Source of the DNA: Spirosoma oryzicola
Lineage (GTDB): Bacteria > Bacteroidota > Bacteroidia > Cytophagales > Spirosomataceae
Reading direction: 5' to 3'
DNA length: 64,000 nt
NCBI RefSeq assembly: GCF_021233055.1
Contig: NZ_CP089538.1
Coordinates: forward strand, 5,348,501 to 5,412,500
Positions 44,996 to 55,463 of the stretch are shown one piece after another; position 1 is the first letter of the stretch, and each line of letters starts with the position of its first letter. The notes below the pieces were generated by a model. That model saw only the letters and a list, made by a program, of their open reading frames with translations, was not told the DNA's origin and ran no database searches. A program made the translations under genes and the position numbers.

Positions 44996-46447
44996 TTAGG
45001 TGAGTTGGTATTCGGGTAAGCTCATCAGGGCTGCCGTCAACGCATGGATGCGTCCGGAGCGATCCTGAATCACACTCATTTGCCGGTCGATCAGCAACCG
45101 CTGGTCGGCTTTGAGTGGAAAAGGCAGTAGGGTCGATGCAATGGCATCAGTCAACCGGTCGTCTGGAATGTTGGCAAAGGCCGTTTCAAACCCTTTCCAA
45201 TCAACCCTGACCTGAAATTTTTGTCCACCTTTTCGGGCCAGCAACTGCGTGTTAACGTCGCCATCCTCTTTAGGTCGCACGGTTACGTCAACGGCCTTGA
45301 GCACGTAGTTCGGCAACTGCATCCGAAACAGCAGGCTCGACGAGTCGATCCAGTTTTTACCACCCGGCCACCCGGCTACGTTGGGCGGGTAGAACAACAA
45401 CTGGCCTAATGTCCGTTGCACGAAAATCTGGGTTTGCGGCTGTTCAAACGTCAGGCCCAGCGTGTGGCGCATTCCTGCCAGCAGTTCGACTGGCGATTTG
45501 ATGTGCGTTCCCACGTTTGATGTCTCGTAGAACCAGTCGGCAGTAAAAATACGTTCCAGTAGTCCGGCAACGTCGTAGCCGCTTTCGTAAAAGTTTGCAG
45601 CCAGCTGGTCGATGCGTTTTCCGGTTTCCGAAGCCGTCGTAGGGTTATCCGTTACAAAAAACTGATAGATTTTACCGGTTATGAAGCGAGCCGTCTGCCT
45701 GTTTTCCAGCAACATGGCGATGACATCTTCCCCTTTGAATGGACCTGTTTTAGCGAAAATCGTTTTTTCGCCTTCATCATGGACACGCTCCCGAAACACA
45801 AATTGTCCGTCAGGCGTAAACTGCCATCCCGTGAAGGCGCGGGCGGCTTCTTTGATGTCGAACTCCGAGTAATTGCCGCGCCCCAGCGTAAACAACTCCA
45901 TGACTTCGCGGGCGAAATTCTCATTCGGCGCGTTTTTGCGGTTCTGCTGATTGTTCAGAAACTGTAGCATAGCCGGTTCTTTCGACACGGCCATCAGTAG
46001 ATCACTAAAGCGTCCCAAGGCATGTTTCCGAATCGTGTTGACATACTGCTGCATTAACAGTGGGTTCTGTCCCATTGTCCGGCAGGCGAAATGACCGTGC
46101 CAGAATAAGGCCATCTTTTCGCGCAAAGTCCCTCGTCCGGATGCCATCTGATCGAGCCATTGCAGGTTAAGGTCCCGGACTTTCTCAGTATTCATCCGAA
46201 TACGCTCTTTCAGCATCTCTCGATCAAGCTGGCCATCACGCGCCAACTTTTTCAGCGCTTGCTTCGTCCTATTTTCGTCCGGTTCAACGACGCGCAGCTC
46301 CGTAAACGATGCGCTGTCCCGGAGCAATTGTCGTACCACTTTGCGGAGCGGTTTGTGCGTGGCTTCTTCGAGTTCAGCCGGTGTCGCGCCGAAACCCGCT
46401 CTCGCCAACAGGTAACGGGCGTGTTGTTGTTTACTTAGCTTGTCCAT
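44996..46447 (-). CDS. DUF1800 family protein
   Basis: About 483 residues from ATG 46447 (MDKLSKQ); the 25 codons upstream look non-coding. Typical DUF1800 blocks: HARYLLARAGFGATPAELEE, REKMALFWHGHFACR, NENFAREVMELFTLGRGNYSE, DIKEAARAFTGW and PSNVAGWPGG-like PPNVAGWPGGKNWID. The family is conserved with DUF1501 in Bacteroidota and Planctomycetes; biochemical role unknown. It is first in the pair. No signal peptide is obvious, which contrasts with its Tat-type partner. Confidence 0.9.
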   Translation of the reverse strand: MDKLSKQQHARYLLARAGFGATPAELEEATHKPLRKVVRQLLRDSASFTELRVVEPDENRTKQALKKLARDGQLDREMLKERIRMNTEKVRDLNLQWLDQMASGRGTLREKMALFWHGHFACRTMGQNPLLMQQYVNTIRKHALGRFSDLLMAVSKEPAMLQFLNNQQNRKNAPNENFAREVMELFTLGRGNYSEFDIKEAARAFTGWQFTPDGQFVFRERVHDEGEKTIFAKTGPFKGEDVIAMLLENRQTARFITGKIYQFFVTDNPTTASETGKRIDQLAANFYESGYDVAGLLERIFTADWFYETSNVGTHIKSPVELLAGMRHTLGLTFEQPQTQIFVQRTLGQLLFYPPNVAGWPGGKNWIDSSSLLFRMQLPNYVLKAVDVTVRPKEDGDVNTQLLARKGGQKFQVRVDWKGFETAFANIPDDRLTDAIASTLLPFPLKADQRLLIDRQMSVIQDRSGRIHALTAALMSLPEYQLT

Positions 46448-46684
46448 AGGCCTGTAGATTAACTCGGTCAGTAAGACCGAAAAACAGGGTAAACGTTTAA
46501 TCGGCAGGAAAGCTAATTGCACGCCATAACGAACTACGTGTCAACAGCTTACAAACAGTTACCATTAAAATTTAATTTAATTGATTTTGTGCTCATTCTG
46601 TTTCGCAACACAACCATCCCTTTTATCGTATACACATACACAGTGTACTTTCATTAGCCGGACCAAGCAGTTCGATTGTATTCT
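46448..46684. promoter_or_regulatory. Divergent intergenic region before the first subtilase
   Basis: 237 bases between the DUF1800 gene and the S8 peptidase gene. It is AT-rich near 46560. TACTTTCA (46645-46652 region) is a near match to the -7 consensus, about 35 bases before the ATG. No stronger signal seen. Confidence 0.3.
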
Positions 46685-49600
46685 ATGCGACAACATTTAC
46701 GACCGCTGGCAGGTCTGCTTTTTGTACTAATCACGTCAACGCTCAAGGCACAACCTTTGCCCCAATACACAATTCAACAACGAGCGAATCAACAAGCTTT
46801 ACAAAAAACACTTACCCAGTTCCAGACCAATAATTATCAGCAGGCGCTTACTCTTGCCCGCCGTCTCAATCGCCCCGTTGAGCAGCGTCATCCGGACGGT
46901 ACAGTCTCGGTACTGCGCGGCATTACGGAGCGGGGTGAACTGCTCTATGATAAGACCATCAGCGTAACCCGGGCGGGTCAGACCACCCGAACTGATGCGC
47001 TCTATACCGGTGGCAGTCTGGGTTTATCCTTATCGGGTAGTACACTGAGAGACAAACTTGCCATCTGGGACGGTGGGAAGATCCGAAATACGCACTATGA
47101 ATTTAGGAGCGGTACCTCAAGCCGGGTTACGCAAGTCGATAATGCCACGACGCTCGATGTACACGCTACGCACGTGGCCGGTATCATGATGGCTGCGGGC
47201 GTCAACACGCAGGTACGTGGAATGGCGTACGGTACCAACCTGCGGGCGTATGATTTCAATAGTGACCTGTCAGAGATCAGCACGGCCGCTCCTAACTTAT
47301 TGGTTTCTAACCATTCATACGGAGCCAAGGCGGGCTGGACTTATAACGATAGCCGAACAACAGCGACCAAGTGGGAATGGTATGGCGACACGACAATCAG
47401 CAAAACGGAAGATTATAAGTTTGGGTTGTACGACGCAAATGCCGCATCATGGGATCGAATTGCAATCAACTCACCGAATTTTTTGTTGGTAAAAGCCGCT
47501 GGAAATGATCGGGGAACAAACGGTCCGGGTGCCGGGCAACCTTATTATCTGGGCAGTAGCAATGTGCTTAGTACAGCCCCCCGCAACGACCAAAACGGGT
47601 ACGAGCTGGTAAGTACGTACGCTACGGCCAAAAATATTCTGACCGTTTCTGCGGTGAGTTATCTGGCAAATGGTTACAACCAGCCTTCAGACATTTCGCT
47701 GGCCGATTTTAGCAGCTGGGGCCCAACCGACGATGGCCGGATCAAGCCCGACATTGCGGGTGTGGGCGTGTCCATATTGTCAACGAGTTCGGCTAGTGAC
47801 AGCGCCTATACAACCTTGAGCGGTACGTCGATGGCCTCGCCCAATGTGGCAGGATCGGTACTGCTGTTGCAAGAACTGTTTTCGCAACGGAACAGCGGGC
47901 GTTTTCTTCGTTCGTCAACGCTCAAAGGCTTAGTACTGCATACCGCCGACGAAGCCGGATCGGCTCCTGGTCCGGATTACCGCTTCGGCTGGGGATTGCT
48001 AAATATGGAAAAGGCCGGACGCGTGATTCTGAACGCCGACCAGAGTCATTTGCTGGACGAACGTACCATGAACCAAGGCGAAACCTACTCACTGACCGTT
48101 GTCGCATCTGGGCGGGGGCCACTCGTAGCGACAACCTGCTGGACCGACCCGGCCGGAACTGCCAATACAGGTTTGAATAACCGAACACCCAAGCTCGTTA
48201 ACGACCTTGACCTACGCATCAGCGACGGACAAACGACTTCGCAACCGTGGGTGCTGGACCCAACCAACCCAGCCACTGCGGCAACCCGTGGCGACAACAT
48301 CCGGGATAATGTTGAGCAGGTACTGGTTGCTAACCCAATTCCAGGAAAAAGCTATACAATTACGGTTAGCCACAAAGGAACCCTGAGCGGAAGCAAGCAG
48401 GACTACGCCTTACTGGTAAGTGGCATTGGCGGCACGGCCTACTGTGCTTCGGCCCCCACCTCAACCGCCGACACCAGGATTAGCCGGGTGCAGTTCGGAG
48501 CGATCAACCAGGCGGGTGCCGATGGCTGTACATCCTACACCGATTTCACGGGCGTAACGACTACCGTTCAGGCAGGGCAACAACTGCCGCTGACAGTTTC
48601 GCTGGGGACCTGTGGTACGACGAAAAACGCTATCGTAAAAGCGTTCATCGATTGGAATCAGAATGGCAGCTTCGACGATGCGGGCGAAACCATTGCTACC
48701 TCAAATCTTATCAGCAATACGTCGCAGTTTGTCGCAACCATTCCGATATCGACCAGTGCGCAGAACGGCCAAATCCTGCGGCTTCGTATTATCGCCAGCG
48801 AAACCGACAACGCGGCTACTGTGCTTCCCTGCGGTAACTACGCCAACGGTGAAACACAGGATTACGTACTCAACGTGGTGCAGACGGCTAACGATCTGAG
48901 TACGGTTGCCTTGGTATCGCCCCAGGCTAATTTTTGCGGCCAGACCAATACGGAGCTGATTGTCTCCGTTCGCGTACGAAATTTGGGCACGGCTGTGCAA
49001 CGGAACGTGCCGGTAACGGTGCAGATCACCGATGCCAGTAATACCTTAATTACCTCGCTTACGAATACGATTGGGCAAATCGGTGCCTTTCGCGACAGCG
49101 TTCTAACCTTTCAGGTTCCGGCCAGTACGACATTGGCAGCTGGTCAGACCTACCGCTTTACGATCACAACGAACCTGAGCACAGACCAATATCCGGCCAA
49201 TAACGTCTTAACGGAAACCCGCACAACTGCCCCTGCTCCAACGAACGGAATTTTTAGCGCGGTCCGCTGTAGCAACGATGCCGCTATTTCACTGCGCAAT
49301 ACCGGCGGTGGTGTCGCATTCTGGTACGATGCGCCCGTTGGTGGCAACCTTCTTGCAGCCGGGAATCAAACAACGGCCCCAGCATTGCCAGCCACAGGCC
49401 AATTTTACGCCACGCTGAATGAGTTTTCGGCAATTGTTGGTCCAACTGACAAACGCGCTTTTGGCGGAGGTAGTTACAGTGGTAATTTTGGTCCGGCTCC
49501 GCTGATTACGACTACCGTTCCTGTCGTTCTGGAAAGTGCTCGCCTTTACATTGCCAGCGCGGGTCAGCTGACATTTACCGTCCGACGATACGATAACACG

Positions 49601-50716
49601 GCGATTTCGAGCGTCACGCTGGATGTAGCACCAACCCGAAATCAGAGTCTAACGGCCACTGTCAATGGGCAACTGGTTGATGATCCAAATGATCAAGGCG
49701 CTGTTTATCCGCTTAATTTACGAATTCCAGCATCGGGCGAGTACCAGATAACGATCGATTATGCTGGTGGCGCATCCATCTTCCGCAGCAATACCGCCGT
49801 TACAGGCTTTCCGTTTCAGGCTACCACCCAATCCGGTACGCCTATTGTCAGCATAAAGGGAGCGCTGTACAATAACGGGACTTCGGTCGATACCGTTAAG
49901 AACGCTTGGTACTACTTTTACAATCTTCGAGTTCGTTCGCTCGATTGTCCGGCTGTTCAGCGATCCCCCGTCACATCGACTACCGCTACGGCAGCTACAG
50001 CCAGCATCACCGCCGATGGCTCAACCACGGTTTGTCAGGGGAATCGTGTATTGCTGCGTGCAGCCACGGGTACCGATTATACATACCAATGGCTACGCAA
50101 TGGACAAGCGATTTCAGGGGCAACCAGCAGTACCCTAGCCGCAACGAGTACGGGTAACTATAGCGTTCGCGTAGCCAACGTATGCACTCCTGTTCAGTCG
50201 GCGGTAATACCAGTGGTAATTCAAACGGCCCAACCGCCAGTGATTACGATCAATAGTCTTACGCTGACGACAAATGCGACTTCGGATGTTCAATGGTTGA
50301 TCAATGGTGTTCCGATCCCCGGTGCTACAAACTCAACCTACGCTGTTGTCGAAACGGGTCGCTACACGGTTCAGGGAAATGTAAACGGGTGTGGCGCGGC
50401 AATATCCGGTGGTGTGTATCTGACCATTCTGGCAACCGAACCCGTCGCCGACGATAATACGCTGGCTGTTTACCCTAATCCGGCGTCCAGTCAGATAACG
50501 ATTTCGCTATCGTCGGCCATTTCGCTTCAGCAACCCCCTACCCTCCGCCTAACCGATGTTCGTGGTTTGACGCTTCGGACAGCAACATTGAAGCGAGACG
50601 GAAAAGGTTACTCGGCAGAACTCGATGTATCAGATTTACCAGGCGGTACATTTTTTGTAGTGGTTTCGGATGACAAAACCCAGACGAACTGGGTAAAACG
50701 CATTCGTAAACAGTAG
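46685..50716 (+). CDS. Large T9SS-secreted subtilase with GEVED and Ig-like domains
   Basis: About 1343 residues. ATG 46685 (MRQHLRP) gives a signal peptide ending TLKAQ. The S8 protease domain has the triad Asp129 (IWDGG), His163 (THVAG) and Ser382 (GTSMASP), plus the oxyanion Asn in AAGND. A P-domain-like beta sandwich follows (VTTCWTDPAGTAN, PKLVNDLDLRI), then a GEVED domain (AFIDWNQNGSFDDAGE, NYANGETQDYVL), a CARDB-like repeat and Ig-like segments (YTYQWLRNGQAISGATSS). It ends in a T9SS type A sorting domain (LAVYPNPASSQITI to WVKRIRKQ). It is exported through the Por system to the surface, where it degrades protein. A paralogue follows 79-94 bases later. Confidence 0.93.
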   Translation: MRQHLRPLAGLLFVLITSTLKAQPLPQYTIQQRANQQALQKTLTQFQTNNYQQALTLARRLNRPVEQRHPDGTVSVLRGITERGELLYDKTISVTRAGQTTRTDALYTGGSLGLSLSGSTLRDKLAIWDGGKIRNTHYEFRSGTSSRVTQVDNATTLDVHATHVAGIMMAAGVNTQVRGMAYGTNLRAYDFNSDLSEISTAAPNLLVSNHSYGAKAGWTYNDSRTTATKWEWYGDTTISKTEDYKFGLYDANAASWDRIAINSPNFLLVKAAGNDRGTNGPGAGQPYYLGSSNVLSTAPRNDQNGYELVSTYATAKNILTVSAVSYLANGYNQPSDISLADFSSWGPTDDGRIKPDIAGVGVSILSTSSASDSAYTTLSGTSMASPNVAGSVLLLQELFSQRNSGRFLRSSTLKGLVLHTADEAGSAPGPDYRFGWGLLNMEKAGRVILNADQSHLLDERTMNQGETYSLTVVASGRGPLVATTCWTDPAGTANTGLNNRTPKLVNDLDLRISDGQTTSQPWVLDPTNPATAATRGDNIRDNVEQVLVANPIPGKSYTITVSHKGTLSGSKQDYALLVSGIGGTAYCASAPTSTADTRISRVQFGAINQAGADGCTSYTDFTGVTTTVQAGQQLPLTVSLGTCGTTKNAIVKAFIDWNQNGSFDDAGETIATSNLISNTSQFVATIPISTSAQNGQILRLRIIASETDNAATVLPCGNYANGETQDYVLNVVQTANDLSTVALVSPQANFCGQTNTELIVSVRVRNLGTAVQRNVPVTVQITDASNTLITSLTNTIGQIGAFRDSVLTFQVPASTTLAAGQTYRFTITTNLSTDQYPANNVLTETRTTAPAPTNGIFSAVRCSNDAAISLRNTGGGVAFWYDAPVGGNLLAAGNQTTAPALPATGQFYATLNEFSAIVGPTDKRAFGGGSYSGNFGPAPLITTTVPVVLESARLYIASAGQLTFTVRRYDNTAISSVTLDVAPTRNQSLTATVNGQLVDDPNDQGAVYPLNLRIPASGEYQITIDYAGGASIFRSNTAVTGFPFQATTQSGTPIVSIKGALYNNGTSVDTVKNAWYYFYNLRVRSLDCPAVQRSPVTSTTATAATASITADGSTTVCQGNRVLLRAATGTDYTYQWLRNGQAISGATSSTLAATSTGNYSVRVANVCTPVQSAVIPVVIQTAQPPVITINSLTLTTNATSDVQWLINGVPIPGATNSTYAVVETGRYTVQGNVNGCGAAISGGVYLTILATEPVADDNTLAVYPNPASSQITISLSSAISLQQPPTLRLTDVRGLTLRTATLKRDGKGYSAELDVSDLPGGTFFVVVSDDKTQTNWVKRIRKQ

Positions 50717-50758
50717 CGCGGGTATCAACTACATTTATCTACTTAAGAAGTTAATCAT

Positions 50759-50810
50759 CAAGGCAATACACGGGCGTTTAGTTACGACTAAAGCTGTGTA
50801 CTGCCTTTTT
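50759..50810 (+). terminator. Hairpin terminator between the two subtilase genes
   Basis: AAGGCAATACAC (50759-50770) pairs with GTGTACTGCCTT (50796-50807) with one mismatch. TTTAGT/ACTAAA forms an inner stem, and a T run follows. It ends directly at ATG 50811, so the start of the second subtilase is inside or next to the terminator. Confidence 0.65.
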
Positions 50811-53561
50811 ATGTGTTTATCCGTAAATACGCTTTGTCTGGCTCAGCGCTCACTAAATTCATCATCAAGCTGGCAGACCGAGCTAAATCAGCGTTACAGC
50901 ACCCTTCGTCAACAAACACGTCGGTTAGCCCGTAAATACAACTGGCCGATTTACAGCGATTATTCCCGTAACCGACGACTTATCCTTCAGGAGATCGATC
51001 CAGCAGGTGAACCGATCTATTACACGTTGCACAACGCGGAAGCGGCTAGCGGCACCCGAACTCAATCTCTTTACAAAGGCGGAAGTTTACAGCTAAATTT
51101 ATCAGGGAGTAGTAGCACCCTAATCGGTAAAGTGGGCTTGTGGGATGGCGGCCAGGCATTGGCATCCCATCAGGAGTTTCCCAGTACGGACGTACCAAGT
51201 ACAGTTATACTCCAACAAATGGACAAGGCAACGGAGCTGAACGATCATACCACTCATCTGGCCGGAACATTGGTAGCCCGTGGGATCAATCCGCAGGCGA
51301 AGGGCATGGCGTACGGGGCTCGACTGTCCATCTGGGATTATAACGACGATCTGATAGAAATAGCCGCAGCCGCTTCGGGACTACTAGTGTCTAATCACGC
51401 GTACGGTCCTGTAGCGGGCTGGGTGTATAATCCGTCCAGACCGGGTTCAGACCCGACCCTGAAATGGGAATGGTGGGGCAACACCAGCATTAGTACGACC
51501 GAGGATTACCTGTTTGGTTTTTACACAGCCAAAGCCCGCGACTTCGACCGTATTGCGTACAATAATCCTTTCTATCTGATGGTGCGGTCGGCAGATAACA
51601 AACGGGCAGAAACTGGCCCACCGACCGGAACCCCGTATTTCCTGAAAAATACTACCGATAAAAGCACGCTGGTTCGAAGCCGAAACAACGCTTACGACGT
51701 AATACCAGCCGAAGCAACTGCCAAGAATGTACTGACCGTTGGAGCCGCCGATGTAACCCGAACGGATCAGAATCAACCTGCATCCATCAGCACGACTTCG
51801 TTTAGTGGCTGGGGCCCGACCGACGACGGACGGATCAAGCCCGATCTGTTAGGCATGGGTAGCGATATCTTCTCAACCTTGTCTACGAATTCTTCCGCGT
51901 ACGGCAATTATACAGGAACGTCGATGGCATCGGCTAACGTCACCGGTTCACTGGCTTTGCTACAGGAGCTTTACGCGCAACAAAAAGCAGCAATCAATTC
52001 ACAGTTTGCCAGTCAGTTCATGCGGTCGGCCACGTTGCGCGGCCTGGTCCTGCACACCGCCGACCGCGATAACCCAGCCGCCGGACCCGATTACCGCCAG
52101 GGCTGGGGTCTGCTCAACACAGAAGTCGCTGCCCGTGTGATTCTGAACACCAGCCAGACGCATCTCATCCTGGAAAAGACCCTGGAAGCAGGTGGAACAT
52201 TCACGCAGCGATTGACGGCACAAGGTACTGATCCGTTAATCATAACGCTGTGCTGGACCGATCCGGAGGGAGCGGCAACCCCTGTTGTTCCGGCTTCGCT
52301 GAACAGCCAAACGCCCAAACTTGTCAACGATCTCGACATTCGACTGAGCGATGGCCGGATCACCACGTTACCGTTTGTTCTGGACCCAAACAAGCCAGCG
52401 AACTCCGCCACACCCGGCGATAACATGCGCGACAATGTTGAACAGATTTACCTGTCTAACCCCGTACCCGGACAAGTGTATACCCTGACCGTTTCGCATA
52501 AGAGTACAATGACGTATGCCGGACAGCCGTTTTCCGTCATCGTGAGTGGACTGCGTGGTACTCAGTGCCCCTTTACCGCAACGGTTTCACCGAAGGACGC
52601 GACACTTTGTACGGGCGATAGCGTGCTGCTCCACTCCGAAAACAAGACGGGTTTCTCTTACCAGTGGCTATTTAACAACAGTGCGATTAAAAGTGCAATC
52701 AGTGCCTCCTATGCTGCTACCCAGGTCGGCTCCTATACACTACGGATAACCGATGCAAGCGGTTGCTCTATTATGTCTGCGCCGGTCAGTGTGCAGACAA
52801 AAGCGCCCCGTGCCTTGATAAGTCCAGCGACGACACAATTGCTCTGCCCCAATGGCCCACCCCTCCAGCTTACGGCAACGAATGCAGTGGACGGCCAAAT
52901 CGAATGGTTGCGCAACGGAACTGTACTGCCCGACGCCCAATCAACCACGCTTACCGTCGTAGAACCGGGTCGCTACCAGGTTCGTCTAACGCAGCAAGAT
53001 TGCCAGTCACTCTCTGATTCTGTTTCCGTACGGCAAAGTACCGTTGGTACAGTCAGTCTAAAACCGGCGGAAACCGAACTCGTTCTGCTGCGAGGAGCTA
53101 CCGTAACGCTGTATGCGCCCACCGGAACGGACTATCGCTACCAATGGTACCGCGATAACAATATACTTGCCAATGCCGCTGATTATCGACTGTCGGTTAG
53201 TGAGCAGGGGGTTTATAAAGTGCGGGTAACTCAGCAGAACTGCGTAGGCTGGTCAACCGAACGAACGGTTCATTTACCGGTTCTTACAGCGGTATCGCTT
53301 CCTACCGATTCGTTGTTTACGGTTTATCCAAATCCGGCGGAGCAAACGCTTACAATTCAGTATGCGTATCCAAACACCAGTGCTGTGACGATAAGCGTGC
53401 TGGACATAAACGGGCAGAGCCACTTGTCGCCCGCATTAAGCAAAGCTAGCAATGGGCAGATTGAGACGACATTGACCGTAAGCGATTTACCAGCGGGCGT
53501 TTATTACCTGCGCGTTATTGACCGTGATCGAGCACGTATCGCACGGTTCATCAAAAAATGA
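50796..53561 (+). CDS. Second T9SS-secreted subtilase, paralogue of the preceding gene
   Basis: About 921 residues. The start is uncertain: GTG 50796 gives a short hydrophobic leader (MYCLFMCLSVNTLCLAQ), while ATG 50811 leaves only 11 residues before AQ. Neither has the usual basic N-terminus, so the leader may be truncated. The protease domain is intact: Asp117 (LWDGG), His154 (HTTHLAG), Ser376 (GTSMAS), with ADNKR in place of AAGND at the oxyanion site. Then come the same P-domain-like block, three Ig-like segments (FSYQWLFNNSAI, GQIEWLRNGTVL, YRYQWYRDN) and a T9SS domain (FTVYPNPAEQTLTI to IARFIKK). It lacks the GEVED and CARDB parts of its neighbour. Confidence 0.9.
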   Translation: MYCLFMCLSVNTLCLAQRSLNSSSSWQTELNQRYSTLRQQTRRLARKYNWPIYSDYSRNRRLILQEIDPAGEPIYYTLHNAEAASGTRTQSLYKGGSLQLNLSGSSSTLIGKVGLWDGGQALASHQEFPSTDVPSTVILQQMDKATELNDHTTHLAGTLVARGINPQAKGMAYGARLSIWDYNDDLIEIAAAASGLLVSNHAYGPVAGWVYNPSRPGSDPTLKWEWWGNTSISTTEDYLFGFYTAKARDFDRIAYNNPFYLMVRSADNKRAETGPPTGTPYFLKNTTDKSTLVRSRNNAYDVIPAEATAKNVLTVGAADVTRTDQNQPASISTTSFSGWGPTDDGRIKPDLLGMGSDIFSTLSTNSSAYGNYTGTSMASANVTGSLALLQELYAQQKAAINSQFASQFMRSATLRGLVLHTADRDNPAAGPDYRQGWGLLNTEVAARVILNTSQTHLILEKTLEAGGTFTQRLTAQGTDPLIITLCWTDPEGAATPVVPASLNSQTPKLVNDLDIRLSDGRITTLPFVLDPNKPANSATPGDNMRDNVEQIYLSNPVPGQVYTLTVSHKSTMTYAGQPFSVIVSGLRGTQCPFTATVSPKDATLCTGDSVLLHSENKTGFSYQWLFNNSAIKSAISASYAATQVGSYTLRITDASGCSIMSAPVSVQTKAPRALISPATTQLLCPNGPPLQLTATNAVDGQIEWLRNGTVLPDAQSTTLTVVEPGRYQVRLTQQDCQSLSDSVSVRQSTVGTVSLKPAETELVLLRGATVTLYAPTGTDYRYQWYRDNNILANAADYRLSVSEQGVYKVRVTQQNCVGWSTERTVHLPVLTAVSLPTDSLFTVYPNPAEQTLTIQYAYPNTSAVTISVLDINGQSHLSPALSKASNGQIETTLTVSDLPAGVYYLRVIDRDRARIARFIKK

Positions 53562-53592
53562 TGCTGCTGGCTAGCATGTATTAAGCCATAGG

Positions 53593-54609
53593 CTACTCAA
53601 CTGCAACCATTGCTTTGATGACGCCGTTAGCCGGGTCAAGCCAATGTTCGAATTCAGCCTGTACTTCGCCAAAAGCGACCCGGTGCGTAATGTAGGTCGT
53701 TGGTTCAACAAGCCCCTGCTTCATACTGGCGATGACATGCTCGAAGTCGGAACGCGTCGCATTTCGGCTACTCATCAGGGTGGCTTCCCGTTTGTGAAAT
53801 TCGGGGTGCGAAAAACTGATCTCGCCTTTTTGCAAACCCACCAAGACATAGCGACCACTATGGGCCAGATACGAGAAAGCCGTATTAATGGCTCGTAAAC
53901 TTCCAGTCGCGTCAATCACAACCGTTGGCATGTCGCCGTTGGTAATGGCGGCCAACTGTTCCGCGACATCGGATGCCTGCGCATTGACGGTATGGGTAAC
54001 GCCTAATCGTGTCTTACAGAAACGTAACCGATTTTCGTTGATATCCAGCGCGATAACCGTAGCGCCAGCAATCCGGGCGAACTCCATGACACCTAACCCA
54101 ATGGGTCCGGCACCAACGACCAGCACAAACTCGCCCGGCTGCACATCCGCCCGTCGAATGCCGTGCGCACCAATCGCCAGTGGTTCAACCAATGCCAACT
54201 CGTCGTGACTCAATCCCTGACCGTGTACCAACGAATAAGCTGGAACGGAAAGGTACTCGACCATCCCGCCGTCGATATGAACGCCCGCAACCTGAAGCCG
54301 AACGCAACAATTGGGTTTACCCGACCGGCAAGCGATGCAATACCCACAGTTGAAGTAAGGAATAAACGTAACCGCTTCACCAACCGCAAAATCGGGAGCG
54401 CCATCCGCATCGACTAAGTCCCCCGCTAGCTCATGGCCTAAGATTCTGGGATAATTAAAAAAAGGCTGTGTTCCTTCAAAAGCGTGCAAATCGGTACCGC
54501 AAATGCCAATCCGTCGGATTTTGACGAGGGCGTTTCCAGTTGATAAAGCCGGTTTCTGCGCTTCTTGGTAAGCGAACTGTCCCGGTGCGGTACACACTAA
54601 GGTATTCAT
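53593..54609 (-). CDS. Zinc-dependent medium-chain alcohol dehydrogenase
   Basis: About 338 residues from ATG 54609 (MNTLVCT). Cytoplasmic NAD-linked dehydrogenase of sugars, polyols or alcohols. Catalytic zinc ligands are C37 (GICGTD) and H59-E60 (GHELAG), and the structural zinc site has C88, C91, C94 and C102. The Rossmann motif is VVGAGPIGLG with a following acidic residue at ALDINENR. It resembles the sorbitol/threonine/galactitol dehydrogenase branch, but the substrate cannot be told. It follows an SGNH hydrolase lipoprotein gene by 61 bases on the same strand. Confidence 0.92.
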   Translation of the reverse strand: MNTLVCTAPGQFAYQEAQKPALSTGNALVKIRRIGICGTDLHAFEGTQPFFNYPRILGHELAGDLVDADGAPDFAVGEAVTFIPYFNCGYCIACRSGKPNCCVRLQVAGVHIDGGMVEYLSVPAYSLVHGQGLSHDELALVEPLAIGAHGIRRADVQPGEFVLVVGAGPIGLGVMEFARIAGATVIALDINENRLRFCKTRLGVTHTVNAQASDVAEQLAAITNGDMPTVVIDATGSLRAINTAFSYLAHSGRYVLVGLQKGEISFSHPEFHKREATLMSSRNATRSDFEHVIASMKQGLVEPTTYITHRVAFGEVQAEFEHWLDPANGVIKAMVAVE

Positions 54610-54670
54610 GAATCGTTTATGCGGATTTATCAGCAAGTTTACTTACTATAAAGTTACCTCCCTAAATTTC

Positions 54671-55327
54671 TTACTTGGGAGAAATCACTTTATACACTTC
54701 GCTGGCGATTAGCGCTGCACCTTTGGCGTTTGGATGAATTCCGTCAACAAAGAGGCTGTCCTTTCCGACCAGTGGTGTATACAAATCAATCAGTTCAATG
54801 TTATTTTCTTTGGCAATGGCGTTCACCAAAGGCATTATTTCATTCCTCAATACGGTCGGATCGACATCAAAGTTGGTATTGAAAGCAGGTGGTGGCACAC
54901 ACATATATATCCTGGGTGAGCTGGATAACTGTTGAAACGACCGAATCAGACTTGTATAGTCGCTCGTAAACTCACTTTTATACCGCCAGTTCTGCTTCTT
55001 CGAATCGTTCGTACCAAATTCGATGATCACGATAGATGGTTTCCAATCCAGCGCGTATTGGTATTTTTGGGCACTCCAATAAGGACTATCACCTTTCTTC
55101 AGCGCGGTTGTACCGCCTACACCATAATTCAGTACTTTGTTGGTGGTTCCTTCGAGTGTTTGAAGCTGAACAGGATAGGTTTGCGCTGTCGGCAGCACAT
55201 ACCCGTCGGTTATACTGGTTCCAATACAGGCAATTTTTTCAGCCCTGCCCGGCGAATCGCTGTCGCTACATCCTGACAAAAAAAGGGTCAATACGCCTAC
55301 TATGGTAACTAAGAAGTTATGCTTCAT
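54671..55327 (-). CDS. SGNH/GDSL-type esterase lipoprotein
   Basis: 218 residues. Lipobox LSGC (C20). The SGNH blocks are block I with Ser38 (GTSIT, where the usual GDS is GTS), block II Gly (YGVGGTT), block III Asn (FGTNDSK) and block V D-x-x-H (DGIHPN). It is similar in size and layout to secreted acetyl-xylan or polysaccharide esterases of the SGNH type. It would sit at the outer membrane and remove ester groups from glycans. The D-to-T change in block I is seen in many Bacteroidota SGNH proteins. Confidence 0.9.
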   Translation of the reverse strand: MKHNFLVTIVGVLTLFLSGCSDSDSPGRAEKIACIGTSITDGYVLPTAQTYPVQLQTLEGTTNKVLNYGVGGTTALKKGDSPYWSAQKYQYALDWKPSIVIIEFGTNDSKKQNWRYKSEFTSDYTSLIRSFQQLSSSPRIYMCVPPPAFNTNFDVDPTVLRNEIMPLVNAIAKENNIELIDLYTPLVGKDSLFVDGIHPNAKGAALIASEVYKVISPK

Positions 55328-55463
55328 ACCTGTCAGGCGCTTACCAGCAAAATCGCTCGCCTATTTTATTGAGAATGAGCCACGAAGATACGATGCTGTA
55401 GCGGACAGTCCCTATTCAACCCTAAAACTTGGTTGATACATGTCGATTGGCGGGAAAGCCTGT

